A DNA stretch of 64,000 bases from NCBI GenBank assembly GCA_036924085.1, contig JAVGWX010000025.1:25178488-25242487 (forward strand). Direction: 5' to 3'. Source of the DNA: Ariolimax columbianus. Lineage: Eukaryota; Mollusca; Gastropoda; Stylommatophora; Arionidae. The notes beneath the pieces are model-generated. The model was not told the DNA's origin, did not search any database, and saw nothing but the letters and a program-made list of their open reading frames with translations. Shown here piece after piece: positions 57,060 through 64,000 of this stretch; the stretch's first letter is position 1; each line of letters starts with the position of its first letter. The translations under genes and the position numbers were made by a program.

Positions 57060-57930
57060 ATTGTTGTCAAACTGTTATGTTGTTGAAACTTTTATGTTGT
57101 CAATTTTGTTTTGGTAGAATTTATATGTTGTCAAACTTTGATGTTGTCAAACTTTGATGTCAAACTTTTATGTTGTCAAACTTTGATGTTGTCAAACTTT
57201 TATGATATCAAACTTTAATGTTGTTAAACTTGCATGTTCTCAACCTTTAATGATCACAAAATTTTTATGTTGTTAAACTTGTTTGTTCTCAAACTTTTTT
57301 TGTTCTCAAACTTTGTTGTTCTCAAACTTTTGTGTTCTCAAACTTTTATATTCTCAAACTTTAATGTTCACAAACTTTTATGTTGTTAAACTTGTATGTT
57401 CTCAACCTTTAATGATCACACAATTTTATGTTGTTAAGCTTGTATGTTCTCAAACTTTGTTGTTCTCAAACTTTTATGTTCTCAACTTTTAATGATCACA
57501 AATGTTTATGTTGTTAAACTTGTATGTTCTCAAACTTTTTTGTTCTCAAACTTTTATGTTCTCAACCTTAAATGATCACAAACTTTTATGTTGTTAAACT
57601 TGTATGTTCTCAAACTTTTATGTTTTCAATTTTTGTTGTTCTCAAACTTTGTTGTTCTCAAACTTTGATGTTATCAAACTTTGTTCTCAAACTTTGATGT
57701 TCTAAAACTTTGTTCTTAAACTTTGTTGTTTTCAAACTGTTATGTTCTCAAACTTTGTTGTTCTCAAACTTTGTTGTTCTCAAACTTTTATGTTCTCTAA
57801 CTTTTATGTTCTCAAACTGTTATGTTTTCAAACTTTGATGTTCTAAAACTTTTATGTTTTCAAACTGTTATGTTTTCAAACTTTTATTTTGTCAAACTTT
57901 TGTTTTGGCAAACTTTTATTTTGTGAAAAT
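57060..57930. repeat. 15-16-bp TGTTCTCAAACTTT minisatellite
   Basis: About 55 degenerate units based on ATGTTCTCAAACTTT, with TGTTGTCAAACTTT at the left end and TTTTGTCAAACTTT at the right. Confidence 0.92.
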
Positions 57931-58141
57931 ACTACTGGTTTATGTTAAAATAATGTTTTGTTTTAGATAAATGTGTTGCCTTTGGTTGTTAGAATTTTAA
58001 TTATTGACACTAGTTAATTATTAACATTATTTTGTCACTAGTCGACATCCGAAGACATTTTCTTAGCAAGTGTGCTTTTTTATGTGTAAGGAAATGTTAA
58101 ACTGACACATCCTTAATGCTTTCATCGTTTCCTTATGTCCA

Positions 58142-58223
58142 TTACTCTCTCTCTCTCTCTCCTTATCTCTATCTCTCTCTCTCTGTCTGTCTATCTCTCC
58201 CTCTCTCTCTCTCTCTCTCTCTC
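58142..58223. repeat. CT microsatellite
   Basis: About 80 bp of CTCTCT with interspersed TATCTC and TGTC. Confidence 0.95.
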
Positions 58224-58235
58224 CATACATATAGT

Positions 58236-58470
58236 TTCAAGCGACATCTAGTCTCACGGGAGGTAAGACCAGAGTGCCTGCATCCCGAGCTACCTCGAGT
58301 CGTCTCGACCAATAGTCTTACCACTGATCCAAGGTAGCTCGAGATAAGAGTGAGATTGATGACCAGCGCATTCTCTCCCTCACTATAATCCAAATACAGC
58401 GCACATCACATTATTAAGACAAAACCGTCTGATGTTGTGGACTTCATCACTTCGCGATGGACAATAACTA
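58236..58470 (+). mobile_element. SINE family 3, second copy
   Basis: Shares TTACCACTGATCCAAGGTAG, GATTGATGACCAGCGCA, TAATCCAAATACAGCGCA, TTAAGACAAAACCGTCTGAT and CGCGATGG with 43478-43665. The head (GTCTCACGGGAGGTAAGACC) is a degraded tRNA-like start. Confidence 0.65.
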
Positions 58471-58504
58471 AATATAATATATTTGTACACACACACACAT
58501 ATTT

Positions 58505-58610
58505 ACGAGCTGTGTTAAAAAAGTATCCTACTTTCAGCCCGGAACAATACAATTACTCCTTACATATTTCCTGCCAGTCATTATAGTCCTCAGAAACCAT
58601 AAAAACTATG
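58505..58610 (+). mobile_element. Possible mariner-like terminal repeat remnant
   Basis: TTACGAGCTGTGTTAAAAAAG, starting at the TA, followed by TATCCTACTTTC, resembles the ends of mariner-family elements (TACGAG-G-CTGTTAAAAAAGTATCC type). No transposase follows; a tandem array begins within 10 bp. Confidence 0.45.
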
Positions 58611-58617
58611 AAGTGAA

Positions 58618-59000
58618 CAGCCTGCATGAGACCATATGAATACAAGCTACAACAGCCTGCATGAGGACCTATGAATACAAGCTACAACAGCCTGCATGAG
58701 GACCTATGAATACAAGCTACAACAGCCTGCATGAGGACCTATGAATACAAACTACAACAGCCTGCATGAGGACCTATGAATACAAGCTACAACATCCTGC
58801 ATGGGGACCTATGAATACAAGCTACAACAGCCTGCATGAGGACCTATGAATACAAGCTACAACAGCCTGCATGAGGACCTATGAATACAAGCTACATTAG
58901 CCTGCATGAGGACCTATGAATACAAGCTACAACAGCCTGCATGAGGACCTATGAATACAAGCTACAACAGCCTGCATGAGGACCTATGAATACAAGCTAC
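58618..59000. repeat. 35-bp minisatellite, 11 copies
   Basis: AGCCTGCATGAGGACCTATG plus AATACAAGCTACAAC, about 11 nearly identical copies. Confidence 0.95.
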
Positions 59001-59035
59001 AATTCCAAGGTGAAAATTAAGTAGAAATGTAAGAC

Positions 59036-59895
59036 CGACGGAAATAAGGAGGCAGATAGACTGGCAGAGGGTGGAGGCGGATAGACTGGCAGATGGTGGA
59101 GGCGGACAGACTGGCAGATGGTGGAGGCGGATAGACTGGCAGATGGTGGAGGCAGATAGACTGGCAGAGGGTGGAGGCGGAAAGACTGGCATATGGTGGA
59201 GGCGGATATACTGGCAGATGGTGGAAGCGGATAGACTGGCAGATGGTGGAAGCAGATAGACTGGCAGATAGTGGAGGCGGATAGACTGGCAGATGGTGGA
59301 AGCGGATAGACTGGCAGATGGTGGAGGCGGATAGACTCGCAGGTGGTGAAGGCGGATAGACTGGCAGATGGTGGAGGCGGATAGACAGACTGACAGATGG
59401 TGGAGGCGGATAGACTGGCAGATGGTGAAGGCGGATAGACTGGCAGATGGTGGAGGCAGCAAACCCCAAACTGAAAACAGAGCTTCGTGGGAAGAAATAA
59501 AGACAATTATCAAAATGAACTTCCAAGACAAGTGACACAAAGAACAACCAGGATCTGATACAACAGAAGCATACGTCTCTTTGCCAAGAAGAGATCCAGT
59601 GACAATATTCCGACTGAGAACGAGTCATTGCAGACTGAAACATTATCTGTTCAACAAATACAAAATTGGACACACAGAAATATGCCCAAGTGGGAAGAAC
59701 AAACAAACAGTGCAACATATTCTATAGGTCTGCCGGCTCCACGAGAAGAGTAGAGTGACTACGTGGCCCTTCCCAACCAAGTTGCAAGATTAACTGTATG
59801 GCGAAGAGAGAAGTTTGAGAAAGACCGCAGAGTTTATGAGGGAGACGCGATTATTTGTGAGCGAACGATGACGACAATGAAGAAGTAGAAGAAGA
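59036..59895 (+). pseudogene. RNase H-bearing LINE, 3' fragment
   Basis: Starts in the RNase H motif NKEADRLAEGG, which is expanded into a 25-bp array (59045-59460). It then reads ASWEEIKTIIKMNFQDK, AYVSLPRRDPVTIFRLRTSH, CRLKHYLFNKYKIGHTEICP, NKQTVQHIL and TWPFPTKLQD in shifted frames, and ends with a GAAGAAGTAGAAGAAGAAGG tail. The layout is that of LINEs A and B but the sequence is diverged. Confidence 0.8.
59045..59460 (+). repeat. 25-bp minisatellite from an RNase H motif, about 17 copies
   Basis: Unit GGTGGAGGCGGATAGACTGG plus CAGAT. The first copy is the codon series for EADRLA, the conserved RNase H C-terminal motif of the adjoining LINE. Confidence 0.92.
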
Positions 59896-60179
59896 AGGAA
59901 CATAATAACACTTGGCAGTGATACTTCTGGAACAAAAACAAAGAATGCATCTCCTCTTGACGCTAGACACTACCACATCAATGATGCCAAGCAAATACAC
60001 ACCGTGATGTGTGAAGTCCATGCAGCAGCACTCAGCGAACAATAGAAAGACAAGTTCTTGCGATTATGATCAGAGATCGAATCTACAATGTCTAAATCCG
60101 ATATCGCCATCTCGAATTATGATTACACAGAAGAACATGTCGCATTTCGTGGAAAGAATAGGCATGGGTTGAGAACTTT

Positions 60180-60741
60180 TGACAGACATTACAAGGAAGT
60201 CATAATCAAACTGTATAAAGCATTAGTTAGACCTAGATTGGAGTACTCTGTACATGTGCTGAATTTTTATAGAGGGGATATAAACATGGTGGAAATAATA
60301 CAAAAAAGAGCGACAAAGCTGATAGTGGGATTCCAGAATTACCGTTGTGAGGAAAGACTCAGAAAAACCGGCCAACATTGTCTAGAAGAGAGGAGAAGTC
60401 GAAGTGACTTAATACGGGTTTATAAGATTATCAGAGGAATGGATAAATTAGACTAACACGTTTTTTTAAAATACAGCCACCCACACGAACAAAAGGGAAT
60501 AGCTACAAATTAATTAAAGAGCGGTCAAGATTAGATATTAGGAAATAATTTTTTTAGTCAGAGAGTGGTGAAAGCTTGGAATGCATTGCCACTGGAGGTA
60601 GTGGAGGCAGGGACAGTTAATGCATTTAAGAATAAATTGGATGCGCATTGATTTTAGAGCAAGCTGACGTAAATGAAACTGGTTGTATACAGACTATGCA
60701 GAGTCTTCTAAACCAGTATAAAGACGTTAAGTTAAGTTATT
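60180..60741 (+). mobile_element. CR1/L2-like LINE, 3' fragment
   Basis: Reads [40 protein letters not shown] and LEERRSRSDLIRVYKIIRGM, then frameshifted C-terminus and the shared end CCAGTATAAAGACGTTAAGT. The 5' end is truncated at about 60180. Upstream sequence (59900-60180) is not recognised. Confidence 0.85.
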
Positions 60742-61089
60742 ACAATTAGGAAAGTCAGATATTTTGGACATAAAGAAAGACACAATACTTTATTGAAAAC
60801 GAAAAGATTACTAGAGAGGAAGGTTGAAAGCAGGCGGACGAGGTGGACATCGATAAACGTGGGAGAGAAACATGGGAAGGTGGACTAATGTCAGTCTGAC
60901 AGAGGATACCGTCAAGACAAGAGACAGGAGATATTGAAGATCCGTTGCAGCCAGCCTTCATTGGGAAATGGGCACTTGCATTGAATTGGAGGCCGTGTTG
61001 TCTCGAAAATGTTGTTGGGCTGGTCATAGATGAGCTTGTCCAACAACATAAACAAAAGTTGGTTGCCCATCTCAAGCAAGGATGGTGAC

Positions 61090-61215
61090 ATCATCATGCA
61101 GTCCTGTCTTGATGATGTAACTTGCGCTGTATTTGGATTATAGTGAGGAAGAAACTGCGCTGCTCATCAACTCCACTCTATGGTCCCGAACCATCATGGG
61201 CCAGTGGCAAGACTT
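61090..61215 (-). mobile_element. SINE family 3, antisense partial copy
   Basis: The reverse complement shares GTCTTGCCACTG, TTGATGAGCAGCGCAG, ATAATCCAAATACAGCGCAA and CATCAAGACA with 43500-43640 and 58310-58440. Confidence 0.65.
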
Positions 61216-61336
61216 TAGCGAATACGACTGGTCACACCTCCTTTAAGACCCCATATGACCACTCATAACGACGTTCTGGTGGCCAATAAGTATTCACGCC
61301 CATGCGGCATCGCCCACCCGTGACGAGAAAGGTTTA

Positions 61337-61465
61337 CTGAACATCCTAGATCCTTCTTCTTCTTCTTCTTCGTACGCTGTCAGACGTCAACTTGAATTTG
61401 TTCGAAGAAAGCAGCTGTCATCCTGAGGCTGTCGACACTGCCATAGAGCTGAACATCCTAGATCC
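61337..61465 (-). mobile_element. LINE A-family 3' stub with perfect target duplication
   Basis: A 5'-truncated insertion of about 96 bp: GAA tail (TTCTTCTTC, 61354-61370), GTACGCTGTCAGACGTCAAC, the FFEQIQVDV coding end and CTGAGGCTGTCGACACTGCC. It is closest to the LINE A end at 16130-16210. It is flanked by 17-bp direct repeats CTGAACATCCTAGATCC (61337-61353 and 61449-61465). Confidence 0.93.
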
Positions 61466-61639
61466 GAAATTATACGACACGGCAAATAATCGGACTGCAC
61501 GCTGGACATTGTTGGGTACCTCACACACGACAAAGCTGCCGGGCGGAAGCCGGTAAAAGTATGATATTCAGATTCTGTTTGAAACTGTCTGTGCTAAATA
61601 CAAAATATGAAATAACAAGAAGAAACAGAAACTATGAGA

Positions 61640-61770
61640 GTTAGTATATCTAGACTACTCACCATAAGTGTCAATGATATTGCTCTTCAACAGGCCCGTG
61701 AGTGCAAGTATTTGGGCAGTATTTTTCGGCAGACCGAAATCGAGACTAAGTGTAAGAAATCATGATTGTC
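61640..61770 (+). pseudogene. Short LINE RT remnant
   Basis: SVNDIALQQARECKYLGSIF can be read (61660-61725), resembling the segment just before the thumb of RTE-like RTs. It is too short to classify. Confidence 0.4.
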
Positions 61771-61856
61771 AGCTGTCCCCACTGCTTTCACACCCAATAA
61801 TTAGGTTGGCAACAAACAACAGCTGATAAACATTACATCTATGTCAACCATTGTGC

Positions 61857-63150
61857 TACAAGTACATGGCCTCTGTTCGACTAGTGTCAAACATGGCCTC
61901 TTTTCTACCAGTGTCAAAACAGGCCTCTGTCCTACCAGTGCCAAACAGGCCTCTGTGCTACCAGTGTCAAACATGGTCTCTGTGCTACCAGTGCCAAACA
62001 TGGCCTCTGTTCTACCAGTGTCAAACATGGTCTCTGTGCTACCAGTGCCAAACATGGCCTCTGTCCTACCAGTGCCAAACATGGCCTCTGTCCTACCAGT
62101 GCCAAACATGGCCTCTGTCCTACCAGTGTCAAACATGGCCTCTGTTCTACCAGTGTCAAACATGGCCTCTGTCCTACCAGTGTCAAACATGGCCTCTGTT
62201 CTACCAGTGTCAAACATGGCCTCTGTTCTACCAGTGTCAAACATGGCCTCTGTCCTACCAGTGCCAAACATGGCCTCTGTTCTACCAGTGCCAAACATGG
62301 CCTCTGTCCTACCAGTGCCAAACATGGCCTCTGTCCTACCAGTGCCAAACATGGCCTCTGTCCTACCAGTGTCAAACATGGCCTCTGTTCTACCAGTGTC
62401 AAACATGGCCTCTGTCTGTCCTACCAGTGTCAAACATGGCCTCTGTTCTACCAGTGTCAAACATGGCCTCTGTCCTACCAGTGTCAAACATGGCCTCTGT
62501 CCTACCAGTGTCAAACATGGCCTCTGTTCTACCAGTGTCAAACATGGCCTCTGTCCTACCAGTGCCAAACATGGCCTCTGTCCTACCAGTGCCAAACATG
62601 GCCTCTGTCCTACCAGTGCCAAACATGGCCTCTGTCCTACCAGTGCCAAACATGGCCTCTGTCCTACCAGTGCCAAACATGGCCTCTGTCCTACCAGTGC
62701 CAAACATGGCCTCTGTCCTACCAGTGCCAAACATGGCCTCTGTCCTACCAGTGCCAAACATGGCCTCTGTTCTACCAGTGTCAAACATGGCCTCTGTTCT
62801 ACCAGTGCCAAACATGGCCTCTGTTCTACCAGTGTCAAACATGGCCTCTGTTCTACCAGTGCCAAACATGGCCTCTGTCCTACCAGTGCCAAACATGGCC
62901 TCTGTCCTACCAGTGTCAAACATGGCCTCTGTTCTACCAGTGTCAAACATGGCCTCTGTTCTACCAGTGTCAAACATGGCCTCTGTTCTACCAGTGTCAA
63001 ACATGGCCTCTGTCCTACCAGTGCCAAACTTGGCCTCTGTCCTACCAGTGCCAAACTTGGCCTCTGTCCTACCAGTGCCAAACTTGGCCTTTGTCCTACC
63101 AGTGCCACACTTGGCCTCTGTCCTAGCAGTGCCAAACTTGGCCTGTGTCT
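61857..63150. repeat. 27-bp minisatellite, about 48 copies
   Basis: Unit CTACCAGTGTCAAACATGGC plus CTCTGTT/C. Two alternating positions (GTGTC/GTGCC and TTC/TCC) make most of the variation. Since 27 is a multiple of three and no stop occurs in several frames, open frames of over 430 codons appear on both strands (NMASVLPVS, CLALVGQRP and so on). There is no start context, domain or codon bias to support a protein. Confidence 0.96.
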
Positions 63151-63159
63151 AGGGGGCGT

Positions 63160-63310
63160 GAGAGCAGAATTTCGACGAATGAAATGAAGGTCATCAGTGT
63201 TACCTGGAGAGACAGAATGCGAGACGACGACATTTGTAGTAGGTTCGGCACTACGTCTTGTGCAGAATACATTTCCAGGCTTAATGGCATAAGTGAAAAA
63301 TACAAACTAT
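63160..63310 (+). pseudogene. LINE C-terminal remnant
   Basis: VISVTWRDRMRDDDICSRFG and EYISRLNGI (63189-63290) resemble the LRRILGVTWRDRxRNxDI segment of RTE-like LINEs. Confidence 0.45.
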
Positions 63311-63334
63311 CTTAAACGTTCACAATCAACAGAC

Positions 63335-63506
63335 CTGTCCAAGGTATAAGATTCGAACATAAAAACTGGAGTCTTTCTGTCGTTGGTATAGCTCAAACAT
63401 GATATTTGCAGCGAATGGAGGCCACTTAGAGTCCCAGATACCTAAAGCGTCCATCATGGGGGCCAGGGTTGTGTCATGGCCGGAGTACAAGTACAGTTTT
63501 ACCAGG
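63335..63506 (-). CDS. Histidine acid phosphatase (ACP6-like), one internal exon
   Basis: Minus-strand exon flanked by an acceptor (ACTTGGTCAG) and a donor (GGACAG|GTCTGT). It reads LVKLYLYSGHDTTLAPMMDA, LGIWDSKWPPFAANIMFELY and QRQKDSSFYVRILYLGQ. SGHDTT holds the second catalytic His-Asp pair of the histidine phosphatase superfamily (branch 2). LGI.D.KWPPFA...ELYQ is closest to lysophosphatidic acid phosphatase type 6, though prostatic/lysosomal-type acid phosphatases are related. The exon starts with one base completing a codon and ends in phase 0. Upstream exons should lie right of 63506, likely beyond the window, and downstream exons to the left, but none was recognised between 61465 and 63335. 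The intron on its left carries the 27-bp array. Confidence 0.82.
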
Positions 63507-63593
63507 CTGACCAAGTTGAGTCACATGAAAAAGTAGAAACAAGTAAATACGTTTAAAAATACAATTTTTTTAAAGTGAAATGGTTTATATATG

Positions 63594-63630
63594 AGCGGCT
63601 GAGTAGCACAGTGGTATAGCACTGGATTTG
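63594..63630 (+). other. tRNA-like SINE head fragment
   Basis: GCTGAGTAGCACAGTGGTAT contains an exact polymerase III box A (TAGCACAGTGG). The sequence changes about 35 bp later, where a mariner-like element seems to begin, so no box B is seen. Confidence 0.4.
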
Positions 63631-63631
63631 T

Positions 63632-64000
63632 ACGAAGCGTATTCAAATGAAACTGTACCAAACTGCACCAAGTGAACATACGTACGATGCGCATGATGAC
63701 ATCACTTCCGATGTAAACAGCACATACCAATCGTCAAGTTTGCAAAATGTCATTATTGTCCGACGTAGTTTCCTCAGCAGAAAAAATGTTGTGTGTGATA
63801 TAGAATCTGGTGAGAGTTGATCAGCGAGCTGTTATTCTGTTTCTAACAGCTGAAGGATGTCGACAAGTTGATATTCATCGCAAAATGCAGGCAGTGTATG
63901 GTGACAAAAGTGTGTCGAAGACAACAGTGAAGAACTGGACGTGAAAAAGGACAAAAGATATTCCGAGACCAGGTCAGGCGCATAATGTTGCGGTAGAAGA
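63632..64000 (+). mobile_element. Mariner-like (Tc1/mariner superfamily) transposase start, partial
   Basis: From about 63810 one frame reads RVDQRAVILFLTAEGCRQVD, IHRKMQAVYGDKSVSKTTVK, NWT, then a stop, then KRTKDIPRPGQAHNVAVEE. This is the N-terminal helix-turn-helix region (HTH_48 type) that binds the terminal repeats in mariner/SETMAR-like transposases; RPGQ corresponds to the R-S-G-R-P linker. The catalytic D,D34D part lies beyond the window. The in-frame TGA after NWT suggests a dead copy. The left end is probably TACGAAGCGTATTCAAATG at about 63630, after a TA. Confidence 0.75.

Noticed and set aside
61801..63187. Open frames of about 430-450 codons on both strands with a 9-residue period
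   Set aside because: The 27-bp unit length is a multiple of three and happens to be stop-free. Changes are not silent in any one frame.
61850..63330. Further acid phosphatase exons left of 63335 on the minus strand
   Set aside because: The interval is the 27-bp array plus a LINE remnant, with no phosphatase-like reading.

Overview
This window is a stretch of eukaryotic, almost certainly invertebrate, nuclear DNA. It has spliced genes with GT-AG introns, APE-type non-LTR retrotransposons, tRNA-headed SINEs, a mariner-like transposase start and a very high load of mini- and microsatellites. An antisense 18S rRNA fragment (about 7991-8572) reads like a molluscan 18S, and the main gene resembles calexcitin, best known from molluscs. 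I therefore infer a mollusc, probably a gastropod, but no species can be named. There are no bacterial operons, CRISPR arrays or tRNA genes.

Layout. 1-17480 is a set of nested transposons. A non-LTR element (LINE D) was split by LINE A, an APE endonuclease/RT/RNase H element with a GAA tail; a 12-bp target-site duplication (1336-1347 and 16222-16233) brackets the whole 14.9-kb insert. LINE A itself holds an antisense relative (LINE B, 2770-6340), a block of degenerate 28S/18S rDNA (6891-8572), a fourfold tandem amplification of a 1.27-kb internal segment (8582-13670) and an inserted CR1/L2-like LINE (13948-15274). 17480-21800 is non-coding with a 33-bp minisatellite and SINEs.

21802-36250 carries four plus-strand exons of a calexcitin-like / sarcoplasmic calcium-binding EF-hand gene. 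They join in frame from the helix before one EF-hand to the stop codon. The 5' exons were not found and may lie left of the window. The introns are packed with LINE and SINE copies and minisatellites, including an array of duplicated splice donors directly after exon 3.

36250-61300 is mainly satellite DNA: a 43-bp array (37.2-39.9 kb), a 49-bp array grown from a LINE 3' end (40.8-42.3 kb), a 67-bp array inside another LINE 3' end, a 3.7-kb CAA/CCA/CAT tract (44.9-48.6 kb) and a 5.1-kb CA-rich minisatellite with higher-order repeats (50.0-55.2 kb). LINE, SINE and mariner fragments lie between them. 61.3-63.2 kb holds a short LINE stub with a clean target-site duplication and a 27-bp array. 63335-63506 is one minus-strand exon of a histidine acid phosphatase most like ACP6, and the window ends in the N-terminus of a mariner-like transposase.

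Only two host genes are supported, the calexcitin-like gene (+) and the acid phosphatase (-), both partial. The recurring theme is that many tandem arrays have grown from pieces of transposons or, in two places, from the ends of host exons. Most long open frames here come from stop-free repeat units and are not genes.
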